From assembly GCF_014191505.1 (NCBI RefSeq), contig NZ_JACHWS010000001.1, positions 1,426,001 through 1,490,000 on the forward strand: a DNA stretch of 64,000 nt, in the 5' to 3' direction. Shown here one piece after another: positions 56,611 through 64,000 of this stretch. This DNA is from Hoyosella altamirensis (GTDB lineage Bacteria; Actinomycetota; Actinomycetes; Mycobacteriales; Mycobacteriaceae). Numbering within the stretch: position 1 is the first letter of the stretch; the number at the start of each line of letters is the position of its first letter. Below the pieces are notes generated by a model that saw nothing but the letters and a program-made list of their open reading frames with translations, was not told where the DNA came from and searched no databases. The position numbers and the translations under genes are program-made.

Positions 56611-57830
56611 CACCCACGTTCCGCAGGTTGCTGATCGTTCTGCTCGCGGGATTCACGGCACACCAAATGTTGGTGCCGCTCGTTGCACCGCTTGGGCGTG
56701 CGCTCGCCCTCACCGAAACCCAGATGGGTCTGGTTGTTTCGGTCTCCGCGCTGTCTCTCGCCGTATCGAGTCCGATATGGGGGCGGGCACTCGACAAGTA
56801 CGGGCCGACAGTCGTACTCACGTCCGGATTATTATGCGCGACAATCGGACTGGCGGGCTTTGCAATCGCCGTCTCCGCGGGCCTCGATCAGACGCTCGAA
56901 CCCGCGACGGTGATGACCGTCATGCTCATCACGCGAAGCATCTTCTTCGGTACGGGCATCGCCGCGCTGCCCGTCGTCGCCATCGCAGCAGCCACAGCGT
57001 CCGCGCGTGATGAGGCACAGCGCACGAAGGCCGTAGGATTCGTAGGCGCTGCGCAAGGCCTCTCGCTGGTCTTGGGGCCCGCAGCTGGTGGTGCACTTGC
57101 TGCGGCGTCTTTGATGGCACCGCTGATAGTTTCACCGATCGTTCTTGGACTGCTGGGTGTGTGGGTCGCGGCACGTGTGCGCCCAGAGGTTCGCGCGACG
57201 TCAATCGATACAACACCACTAATCCGTGTCCGCCCCTGGGACACAAAAGTCTTTGCTGCACTTAGCATCGCATTTCTGCTGTACTTATCCTTGGCGCTTA
57301 TCCAGGTTGTAATTGGCTTTCTGATCGCTGATCGGCTCCTTCTCGGCCCAGAACAGACCGCGGGCGCGGTCGGAATCGCTCTGTTTCTGACGGGCGTCGT
57401 GCTCGTCGTCACCCAGGCGGCGCTAGTGCCACGGCTAGGCTGGCCAGCGTTACGGCTCGTTCGAGTTGGGGCGCCGATCGTAATCGTCTCGTTCGCGCTA
57501 CTGCTCGGCGCAGGTCAGCTGTGGGCTATCACGGCGGCTTTCATGTTTCTTGCGCTCGGACTCGGGCTCGCCATTCCGGGATTCACGGTTCTCCCGACAC
57601 TCGCCGTCGATGAACGCCAGGCAGGCGCCGTAGCTGGGCTGATCACTGCCACAACCGGGCTGACTTTCGTCATTGGTCCGGTGACGGGCACGGCGCTGTA
57701 TGAAGTCAGTGAATATGCGCCTATCGCGGCATCGATCGTCGTCGCGACGATAGCCGGAGTGGTTGCGTTCTCGTCCCGTGCGCTGCGCGCAACCAGGCAA
57801 CCGGGTGCAACGGTTTCTGCACCGCGTTAG
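56607..57830 (+). CDS. MFS transporter, possible metallophore exporter (CntE-like position)
   Basis: A 407-residue MFS protein with 12 membrane helices and the motif A region WGRALDKYGPTVVL between TM2 and TM3. VGAAQGLSLVLGPAAGGALAA resembles motif C of the DHA1 drug/siderophore exporter group. The ATG overlaps the ATPase stop, so it is translated with the importer. In staphylococci an MFS exporter (CntE) is encoded beside CntABCDF and exports the staphylopine metallophore. The same order here suggests export or recycling of a metal chelator. Function is inferred from context. Confidence 0.8.
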   Translation: MTPTFRRLLIVLLAGFTAHQMLVPLVAPLGRALALTETQMGLVVSVSALSLAVSSPIWGRALDKYGPTVVLTSGLLCATIGLAGFAIAVSAGLDQTLEPATVMTVMLITRSIFFGTGIAALPVVAIAAATASARDEAQRTKAVGFVGAAQGLSLVLGPAAGGALAAASLMAPLIVSPIVLGLLGVWVAARVRPEVRATSIDTTPLIRVRPWDTKVFAALSIAFLLYLSLALIQVVIGFLIADRLLLGPEQTAGAVGIALFLTGVVLVVTQAALVPRLGWPALRLVRVGAPIVIVSFALLLGAGQLWAITAAFMFLALGLGLAIPGFTVLPTLAVDERQAGAVAGLITATTGLTFVIGPVTGTALYEVSEYAPIAASIVVATIAGVVAFSSRALRATRQPGATVSAPR

Positions 57831-57863
57831 CTAAACAGTGTAGGTCTGCGCGAAGGAAATAGG

Positions 57864-57882
57864 TTAGGTAAGCATTGCCTAC
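57864..57882. promoter_or_regulatory. Iron box (DtxR/IdeR-type operator)
   Basis: TTAGGTAAGCATTGCCTAC matches 14 of 19 positions of the mycobacterial consensus TTAGGTTAGSCTAACCTAA, with an intact left half TTAGGT and GCCTA on the right. It lies 50 bp upstream of the first of three siderophore-binding-protein genes, so that operon is probably repressed by iron. Confidence 0.75.
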
Positions 57883-57932
57883 TGCAATGGGCTAAAGTTC
57901 TACGCGATAGCGAAATAATGATTGGAGCGTCC

Positions 57933-58964
57933 GTGTCGGCAAGCACCCTGCAACCACTAGGCATTACCGAATCTGTGGCCTTCGACATGATCGTTGGTGA
58001 CTTGACGCGGAGAAGTTTCTTTACCGGTATGGCAGCGACCACCCTGGCAGCTGCTGCCGCGTGCTCAACTACGGACGCAACCGATGGCCTCGGCAACTCG
58101 GAGACACGCACGATCACAACACATTACCGCCCAGTCGAGGTGCCCCGCAGCCCGCAGCGCGTCATTGCTGCATCCTACTGGATACCATTTCAGATGTATG
58201 CGATCGGCGTTCGCCCAATCGGCGTGTACGACTACTCGGGCAACTTCGATCAGCTCTCACCCGCCATGCAAGAATTTATCTCCAATGTATCGGTCATCGG
58301 GAGCTGGGCTGACCTTGAAATAGAAGCCATCGCCGCCCTGCAGCCGGACCTCATAATCGGTAACGCAATGGAGATCGACGAGGGAGTTTTTGCCTCACTC
58401 TCCCGGATCGCGCCGACTGCGGTCTTCTCGGCTGATACCCGTGCTGATTGGATGACGATCCTCGACGGTGTTGCCGATTCGCTAAATCAAGCTGATGCGC
58501 TCAACGGACTCCGCGCCGAATACGAGCGGACTGTCGCTGAAATCGCCGAGAAGTACCTGGGAAAGATCAGCGAGCATACCTGGGCTTCAGTGTCATTTGG
58601 CCACGGAGAGGGCGAATTTTCCCTGCAGCATCCTGACAGTGCAGCTGGCGCACTGCTCGCGGCCATTGGTGTGGAGTTTGGCCGTGCGGCGGCCGCTACC
58701 GGCACTGAATACAGCTACACCACGTACTCAACTGAGAACTTCACGGTGATAGACGACGTCACACTGGTCGTACATCCCGTCGGTGGACGAGGCGAGCCGC
58801 TTGCAGCGGTCGAAGCAGTTCTCGCACAACCAACATTTCAGGCCACACCGGCCGCCCAGACCGGTCAGGTCTACGGCGTCCGGTCTCTGTACGACGTCAA
58901 CGATTATCGCGCAGCGATCGATGCGCTCCGCAACCTTGAAGCAACCGTTCTTGCACAGCTGTGA
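57933..58964 (+). CDS. Tat-exported siderophore-binding lipoprotein 1 (FhuD/FecB-like)
   Basis: A 343-residue class III substrate-binding protein. After a 24-residue polar extension comes a twin-arginine motif LTRRSFFTG and a lipobox AAAAC. The body has the two-lobe pattern: PRSPQRVIAASYWIPFQMYA, IGSWADLEIEAIAALQPDLII and a long linking helix near ADALNGLRAEYERTVAEI. The GTG at 57933 has GGAG 5 bp upstream; an ATG at 57918 is an alternative. It is first of three tandem binding proteins behind an iron box. No permease adjoins in this direction. Confidence 0.85.
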   Translation: MSASTLQPLGITESVAFDMIVGDLTRRSFFTGMAATTLAAAAACSTTDATDGLGNSETRTITTHYRPVEVPRSPQRVIAASYWIPFQMYAIGVRPIGVYDYSGNFDQLSPAMQEFISNVSVIGSWADLEIEAIAALQPDLIIGNAMEIDEGVFASLSRIAPTAVFSADTRADWMTILDGVADSLNQADALNGLRAEYERTVAEIAEKYLGKISEHTWASVSFGHGEGEFSLQHPDSAAGALLAAIGVEFGRAAAATGTEYSYTTYSTENFTVIDDVTLVVHPVGGRGEPLAAVEAVLAQPTFQATPAAQTGQVYGVRSLYDVNDYRAAIDALRNLEATVLAQL

Positions 58965-58994
58965 AAATTAGTCCCAAAAAACATAAGGAAAGCT

Positions 58995-59996
58995 ATGGCA
59001 ATTGTCGCGCCCGTACGTGTTCGCGAGCGAATTCCTGCGTCCCGCGGAGGGCAAAGACCGGTAGACACGCTCTCTCGCCGCGGATTTCTTGGCGCTTTCA
59101 GCGTGTTTGCGGGGAGTGCCCTAGTAGCGTGTGGAGGCGCGTCTCCCGGCTCCCAGAGCACCTCGCAAGGCAGCATTGAATTCGAGTTCGGCGACTACCG
59201 TGCTCTTTTACCGCTGCACCCTAAGCGTGTTGTCGTGCTTGACTCTCGCGCTGCGCTGGATTTTGCAATTCTCTCAGGTTTCCCGATCGTCGCGACAAAT
59301 TGGGATGAAGACAGTTTTCTCACTGGCCTTCTGCCGGACGGAGTCGAACGAATCGGAGGGACTAACACAGAACCGGATGTGGAGTCGATTCTGAGCTTCA
59401 ATCCGGACATGCTGGTTGTGGGTAGTGGCTGGTTCGATCATTACCGTGAGCACGGGCTGCTGAATTTCGATATGGCTCCCACATTCGTCGTCGCCCAGGG
59501 TGATCCGACTAGCCGGTGGCGCGAGGTAATGACGCAGCAACTCCACAGCATTGGGCGGGGGAACGAGGCCTCCCAGGTTCTGCTGCAGTACGAGCAGCAG
59601 CTCGACGCGTCCAGACGCCAGATAGGTTCGCTGCTGGACGGAAAGAAAGTAGCTATTGGCGGTGCCTGGCAGGGGGAATACTGGCTACAGGGTGACACCT
59701 TCTGCACGTCTGTTGCCGAGGACTTAGGTATGACGCTCGTCCGGGATACGTCGACGCCGCCGCGTGACGGGAACTGGTTCTACAGCGCTGAGACAATCAG
59801 CGTTTTCAATGACGCAGATCTAATTATCATGCAGAACATCGATGCCCCGGAAGTCGAAGCGCCAACCTGGCAGCGAATCCCTGCCGTTACTGCGGGTCAC
59901 GTGGCCGAGTTGACTTACGACAATAACAACGGACTTGCCCTGACCGCGATCGACTTCGCAAAGAGTTTGGCCGATTCCGCTCAGCTTTTACGCTGA
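58995..59996 (+). CDS. Tat-exported siderophore-binding lipoprotein 2
   Basis: A 333-residue paralogue of its neighbours. The twin-arginine motif LSRRGFLGAF is at 26-35 and the lipobox SALVAC follows. Binding-protein segments are LLPLHPKRVVVLDSRAALDF, GTNTEPDVESILSFNPDMLV and, near the end, TWQRIPAVTAGHVAEL. ATG with AAGGAAAG upstream. It lies 30 bp after protein 1 and 48 bp before protein 3. Confidence 0.87.
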   Translation: MAIVAPVRVRERIPASRGGQRPVDTLSRRGFLGAFSVFAGSALVACGGASPGSQSTSQGSIEFEFGDYRALLPLHPKRVVVLDSRAALDFAILSGFPIVATNWDEDSFLTGLLPDGVERIGGTNTEPDVESILSFNPDMLVVGSGWFDHYREHGLLNFDMAPTFVVAQGDPTSRWREVMTQQLHSIGRGNEASQVLLQYEQQLDASRRQIGSLLDGKKVAIGGAWQGEYWLQGDTFCTSVAEDLGMTLVRDTSTPPRDGNWFYSAETISVFNDADLIIMQNIDAPEVEAPTWQRIPAVTAGHVAELTYDNNNGLALTAIDFAKSLADSAQLLR

Positions 59997-60044
59997 GGGA
60001 TTCTACGAGGAACTAGTCGACGATCTCGAGAGGACCCAGAATAT

Positions 60045-61031
60045 ATGACGATTACGCGCGCTTCCGCACCGTATTCCGAAGCCAGGTGGAACCAACTGGT
60101 TGATCAGCTGACGCGGCGAGACTTTATGATCGGTTCGGCGTCGCTCGCCGCTCTCCTCAGTGCCTGCTCGGTACAGCAGGGGGACAGCGACCAAGGCGCG
60201 TCGGCAACTCGGACAGTAACGACCGCTCTCGGGACATACGACATTCCCCTCGAACCACGCCGCGTCATCGCCATCGATTCTCGACTTGACCTCGAACCGG
60301 CTGTTTCGCTGCAGCTACCGCTGGTCGGTTACAGCTACAGCGAAGCCGAGCGGTGGGTTCCCGTGGAAGGAGATCTCGAAGTCTTGACATCACCGGTGAA
60401 CCTCGAAGAGGTCGCCGCTCTACAACCCGACCTCATCATCTGCACGGACCTTGGTACTGAAGACCCTCAGTGGCCGCGGGAAGCACTAATGCAGATTGCG
60501 CCCGTTCTGCCGTTGGACTTCACGCTGCCATGGCGGGAATCACTGACCCAGCTTATTGGCTGGCTTGGCATTTCCGATACGGGAAAAGCACGGGCGGCCA
60601 CCGCCGAATACGAATCCAAGCTCGAGGACATACGTGGACGCCACAGAAGAGGGTTAGCGGAACACAAGATCGCCCTCATCAATTACGGTTCCGGCGGAGC
60701 AAACGGCACTGCACCTTCCGGAATCGCGGCACAGGTTGCGCACGACCTTGGCATTGAACTGTACCGGCCTGTTGAAGGCAAAGATCCCATAAGCCCAGAA
60801 CGCTATGACCTTCTAGCACCTGCTGACGGGCTCCTGGTCACCACTGCAGTCGATGGTGCCCCAGACCGCGGCACCGACGTGCTGTGGGGTGAGATTCCAG
60901 CAGTTGCGGCCGGCGCCGTAATTTACAGCAATGGCAATGTGAATTTTGGCTCCGTTTACACTGCCAGCTATTGTCTCGACCTCTTCGACGACCTCTTAAC
61001 GCGCCTCAATGCGCGTGGCGTCAATGGGTGA
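60045..61031 (+). CDS. Tat-exported siderophore-binding lipoprotein 3
   Basis: A 328-residue member of the same family. The twin-arginine motif LTRRDFMIG is at about 22-30 and the lipobox LLSAC at about 41. Family segments are PLEPRRVIAIDSRLDLEPAV, SPVNLEEVAALQPDLIICTD and, near the end, VLWGEIPAVAAGAV. ATG with GAGGA upstream. The 3' end overlaps the convergent FecE-like ATPase gene by 11 bp. The three proteins may widen the range of chelates passed to one shared permease. Confidence 0.87.
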   Translation: MTITRASAPYSEARWNQLVDQLTRRDFMIGSASLAALLSACSVQQGDSDQGASATRTVTTALGTYDIPLEPRRVIAIDSRLDLEPAVSLQLPLVGYSYSEAERWVPVEGDLEVLTSPVNLEEVAALQPDLIICTDLGTEDPQWPREALMQIAPVLPLDFTLPWRESLTQLIGWLGISDTGKARAATAEYESKLEDIRGRHRRGLAEHKIALINYGSGGANGTAPSGIAAQVAHDLGIELYRPVEGKDPISPERYDLLAPADGLLVTTAVDGAPDRGTDVLWGEIPAVAAGAVIYSNGNVNFGSVYTASYCLDLFDDLLTRLNARGVNG

Positions 61032-61806
61032 GAACGGGAACCGGACCCGGTTCGAACCTTATCGACAGCCGTCCTGTGGCGTCGTCGACGACAACCTCGG
61101 CGCGGACGTTGTACACCGTGGCAATCAGTTCAGTTGTCAGGACTTCAGCGGGCGCTCCTCCAGCAACAACCTGCCCGTCCTTCAGTACGACCACACAGTC
61201 GCAGAACATGGCGGCAAGGTTGAGGTCGTGCAGGGCGATCACGCTCGTAACAGGCAGCCGGGTAACGAGGGCCAGTAACTCCAGTTGATGGTGGATATCG
61301 AGGTGGTTGGTCGGCTCGTCGAGTAGCAGCTCACGGGGATTCTGCGCGAGAGCGCGCGCGATCTGCACCCGCTGCTTTTCACCGCCGGACAGTGTGTGCC
61401 ACAACCGGTCCGCCTTTGCCGTGAGACCTGTGTGCTCGAGTGCCGAGGCCACGGCGGTGTCGTCGGTCGCCGGGTCACCACCAAATGTTCCGCGGTGCGG
61501 GATTCGTCCCAGACGCACCACATCGCGAACGGCGATGTCGACTTCCGTATCCGCGTGCTGACTCACGACCGCAACAGCACGCGCGATGTCTCTGCGCCGC
61601 AATGTCGTCAGGTCGTGTCCGTCCAGTGTCACGACACCCGCAGTCGGGCGAACGACTCCATTCAGAAGGCGCAGGAGCGAGGACTTCCCGGACCCGTTGG
61701 GACCGAGCAGTCCCACCGTCGCACCCGGTGCCGGCGTAACCGTCACACCGTCGACGACCAGCGAGCCGCCACGATTCCAGGTGACACTTTCGGCGTGCAA
61801 TGTCAT
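61021..61806 (-). CDS. FecE/FepC-type iron-chelate ABC ATPase
   Basis: A 261-residue ATPase: Walker A GPNGSGKSSLLRLLNG at about 35, signature LSGGEKQRVQIARAL, Walker B LLLDEPTNHLD and H-loop ALHDLN. The pattern is that of siderophore/vitamin B12 importers. The ATG at 61806 overlaps the permease stop by 4 bp; the longer frame to 61926 would run into the permease. It is last of the binding protein-permease-ATPase operon. Confidence 0.9.
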   Translation of the reverse strand: MTLHAESVTWNRGGSLVVDGVTVTPAPGATVGLLGPNGSGKSSLLRLLNGVVRPTAGVVTLDGHDLTTLRRRDIARAVAVVSQHADTEVDIAVRDVVRLGRIPHRGTFGGDPATDDTAVASALEHTGLTAKADRLWHTLSGGEKQRVQIARALAQNPRELLLDEPTNHLDIHHQLELLALVTRLPVTSVIALHDLNLAAMFCDCVVVLKDGQVVAGGAPAEVLTTELIATVYNVRAEVVVDDATGRLSIRFEPGPVPVLTH

Positions 61807-62870
61807 AGGGCCCTCCTCCGCCGGGACAGAATGACGATAAACACGGGAACACCAATTAGGGCGGTACCGACACCCACCGGCAGCGGTGTGGGAGCGAAAG
61901 CCACCCGGGAGATAGCGTCCACCCACACCATGAATACGGCCCCCATAACAGCGGTCGCGGGAATCAGCCGACTGTGCCTTGAGCCCACCAGAAGCCGAGC
62001 CGCGTGGGGGAGCACGAGCCCTACGAAACCGATAGCACCGGCGACGCTCACCAGTGTCGCGGTGATGAGTGCGGTCACGACGAGAAGGAGCAGCCGGACC
62101 TTCGTGACGGAGATGCCCAGGGACGCAGCGACATCTTCACCAAACGCGAACGCGTCAAGAACATATGCGTAGTGCAAGCAAATGGCGGTGCCGAGCAGCA
62201 CGATGACGGTGCACAGCACCACGTCGTTCCATCGAACGCCTTCGAGCGAGCCGAGCAGCCAGAACATCACGCCGCGGGTCTCGTCGGAGTCGGCGAACGC
62301 GAAAATGACGAACGATGTGAGAGCCGAAAACAGTTGAGTAGCAGCCACACCCGCGAGAATGACGCGGTCATTGCTGCCGCCGGACAGCCGCGCGAGCAGT
62401 AACACCAGCCCGAACGCGACGAGCGAGCCGATGAATGCACCTCCGGACAAACCGAGCGCCATCCCTCCGACTCCAAGCACGCCCACGACCACGGCACCCG
62501 TCGACGCCCCAGAGGAGATCCCAAGAATGAACGGGTCAGCGAGCGGGTTCCGGAGAAGGGACTGCATGATGACGCCGCACAGGCCGAGTCCGGCACCGCA
62601 TGCGGCGGCCACTAGCGCGCGGGGGAGACGTTCCTCCCACACGATCGCGTTCTTCGTCGGCCGCACCGGGATGTCCGCGAGCCCTGCGTGATTCAGCAGG
62701 ACGTCACGGACATTGACCATTGACACGTCCGCGGGCCCTAGCGTGATCGCGACAAGGATCGACAATACGAGCACGAAGAATCCTGCGCACGCGATCAAGG
62801 CACCGAGTACCCACCGCTGCCGAACCGGCACGCGTCCACCGGTTTCTGCGGACTCGAGCGTAAGGGTCAA
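61803..62870 (-). CDS. FecCD-type iron-chelate ABC permease
   Basis: A 355-residue FecCD permease with about ten membrane helices. Conserved segments are RLPRALVAAACGAGLGLCGVIMQ and LLRNPLADPFILGISSGAS, and AGAIGFVGLVLPHAARLLVG is the ATPase-docking loop. The TTG start overlaps the binding-protein stop (TTGA). Only one FecCD gene is present, so it must work as a homodimer like BtuC. Confidence 0.9.
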   Translation of the reverse strand: MTLTLESAETGGRVPVRQRWVLGALIACAGFFVLVLSILVAITLGPADVSMVNVRDVLLNHAGLADIPVRPTKNAIVWEERLPRALVAAACGAGLGLCGVIMQSLLRNPLADPFILGISSGASTGAVVVGVLGVGGMALGLSGGAFIGSLVAFGLVLLLARLSGGSNDRVILAGVAATQLFSALTSFVIFAFADSDETRGVMFWLLGSLEGVRWNDVVLCTVIVLLGTAICLHYAYVLDAFAFGEDVAASLGISVTKVRLLLLVVTALITATLVSVAGAIGFVGLVLPHAARLLVGSRHSRLIPATAVMGAVFMVWVDAISRVAFAPTPLPVGVGTALIGVPVFIVILSRRRRAL

Positions 62871-63916
62871 GACGGCACCTTCAGGTCGAGGAGTCCCGCG
62901 GCGAGTTTCTCGAGCCCGTCAACGGTCCGAATAGAGGGATTCATTTCCGCGCCGTGCAGTGCGATGTAGTGCCCATTGCGCACCGCATCGAGGTTCCTTG
63001 TGAGGGGATCTGATTCGAGGAAGGCAGTCTTTTCCGCCAGGAGATCCCCGGGGAAGCGGTTGCGCAACAAATCACCGAGCACGAGGACATCGGGATTGCG
63101 TTCGACTACAGTCTCCCAGCCGACAGGCGCCCAGTCGTCCGTCAGGTCCGAGAACGCGTTCTCGGCGCCGACGCTGTTCGCGAGCAGGTTCGGGGAACCG
63201 AGACCACCGGCCACGTAGGGGCTCTTAGTATCGGCGAACCAGAAAGCCAGCGAGACATCCGCTGCCCCGATGCCTGCGAGCGCGGCAGCCTCGCGACCCT
63301 GCAACTCTTCGATCAGCTTCTCACCCCGATCGCTGACGTCGAAGATTGCCGCGAGTTCGCGGATCTCCTGATACAGCGCGTCCATCGTCAGCGGACTGGT
63401 GCGCTTGCCACCGCCGTTGATGCTCACGCCGTTATCGCAGTCCGTGGGAGAGAGGTATGTCTCCATGCCGGTTTGTTCGAAACGGTCGCGATCGGCCACA
63501 CCGCCCTGTGCGAAATGCCGGCCGAAAGACGCCGTCACGAAGTCCGGATCTGCGCCAAGGACGACCTCGTAGGTTGGAGCGTTGTCTGCGAGTCGCGAGA
63601 CCAGCGCGTTGGCTTCCGCAAGATTTTCACGGATAGGATCCGTCCACGACGCAGTGCCCACCACCCGTTCGGCGAGCCCCAGGGACAGCAAGATCTCAGT
63701 CGATCCCTGGTCCAGCGAGACCACCCGCTGTGGTGCGGCGTCGACTGTTACTGTCCTGCCGCAGTTATCGAGGACGAGCGGGTAGATCGTCGTGCCCTCT
63801 TCATTTGAAGCGGCGGCGCCGCTATCTACAGCCTCAGATTGCCCACATGCCACCAGTGCGCTCGCTAGTGCTGCGGTGAGAACCAAGATGCCAATTCGCC
63901 CTGCGGTAATGCTCAT
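62867..63916 (-). CDS. Periplasmic-binding lipoprotein of the FecB type
   Basis: A 349-residue class III binding protein. Sec signal peptide with lipobox ALVAC (around residue 24) and no twin-arginine, unlike the three proteins across the operon junction. LDNCGRTVTVDAAPQRVVSL and LDQGSTEILLSLGLAERVVG define the N-lobe. The chain resembles a group sometimes annotated as putative F420-0 ABC transporter binding proteins, a label without firm biochemical support as far as I know. ATG at 63916 chosen for the signal-peptide length. It starts the importer operon. Confidence 0.87.
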   Translation of the reverse strand: MSITAGRIGILVLTAALASALVACGQSEAVDSGAAASNEEGTTIYPLVLDNCGRTVTVDAAPQRVVSLDQGSTEILLSLGLAERVVGTASWTDPIRENLAEANALVSRLADNAPTYEVVLGADPDFVTASFGRHFAQGGVADRDRFEQTGMETYLSPTDCDNGVSINGGGKRTSPLTMDALYQEIRELAAIFDVSDRGEKLIEELQGREAAALAGIGAADVSLAFWFADTKSPYVAGGLGSPNLLANSVGAENAFSDLTDDWAPVGWETVVERNPDVLVLGDLLRNRFPGDLLAEKTAFLESDPLTRNLDAVRNGHYIALHGAEMNPSIRTVDGLEKLAAGLLDLKVPS

Positions 63917-64000
63917 AATCGTCAGTGCCTTCTGCTTCGTCCAGATCAATGCGCCACCCGAGCGCAGATCCGTAGACAGTGATCAAAAGGCGCGCGCGAG

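Overview
The window is 64 kb of high-GC actinobacterial chromosome. A mycothiol-dependent formaldehyde dehydrogenase, a wax-ester synthase/DGAT, a DtxR/IdeR-type iron box and many Tat-exported lipoproteins all point to the Mycobacteriales (Rhodococcus/Hoyosella/Dietzia-like lineages). The genus is an inference, not read from a marker gene. Genes are tightly packed, many neighbours overlap by 4 bp (ATGA/GTGA), and no tRNA or rRNA was seen.

Layout. 1-837: end of an IS3-like insertion sequence running off the left edge. 0.9-2.6 kb: mscR with its metallo-beta-lactamase-fold partner; divergent from it is a GAF/ATPase-like/LuxR regulator. 4.1-8.6 kb: three-gene minus-strand unit encoding a URC1-URC4 fusion (alternative uracil catabolism), uracil phosphoribosyltransferase and an APC permease. 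8.8-14.3 kb: small enzymes, an MFS pump, and a TetR/SRPBCC divergent pair with two palindromic operators. 14.2-20.4 kb: an ALDH-SDR-acyl-CoA synthetase-WS/DGAT operon, divergent from an AraC regulator, that could take fatty alcohols or aldehydes to storage lipid. 21.5-23.1 kb: a rifampicin monooxygenase (rox) preceded by a palindrome matching the rifamycin-associated element. 23.1-24.2 kb: nucleotidyltransferase/HTH toxin-antitoxin-like pair with its own dyad. 24.2-28.6 kb: HxlR regulator, SnoaL-like protein, a HEAT protein/MerR-HEAT regulator pair behind a MerR-type promoter, and small membrane proteins. 28.7-30.6 kb: unrecognised two-gene pair. 31.3-32.4 kb: DUF2332 gene broken by a one-base shift. 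33.5-35.1 kb: ABC-F protein. 36.2-38.0 kb: two-component system. 39.8-42.7 kb: pntAB transhydrogenase. 42.8-48.3 kb: mixed enzymes and regulators.

48.2-63.9 kb is the most striking region. It is a dense metallophore transport island: an IrtAB/YbtPQ-type ABC pair co-transcribed with a Nik/Opp-type binding protein; divergently, two Nik/Opp permeases, a fused double ATPase and an MFS exporter, an order like the staphylopine cntABCDF-cntE system; then an iron box and three tandem Tat-lipoprotein siderophore-binding proteins; then a convergent FecBCD-type binding protein-permease-ATPase operon. No metallophore biosynthesis gene is visible, so this looks like an uptake (xenosiderophore or zinc/nickel/cobalt-chelate) hub, or the transport half of a cluster continuing beyond the right edge.

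Start codons were moved inward from the longest reading frame where a ribosome-binding site or family length supported it; these cases are noted per gene.
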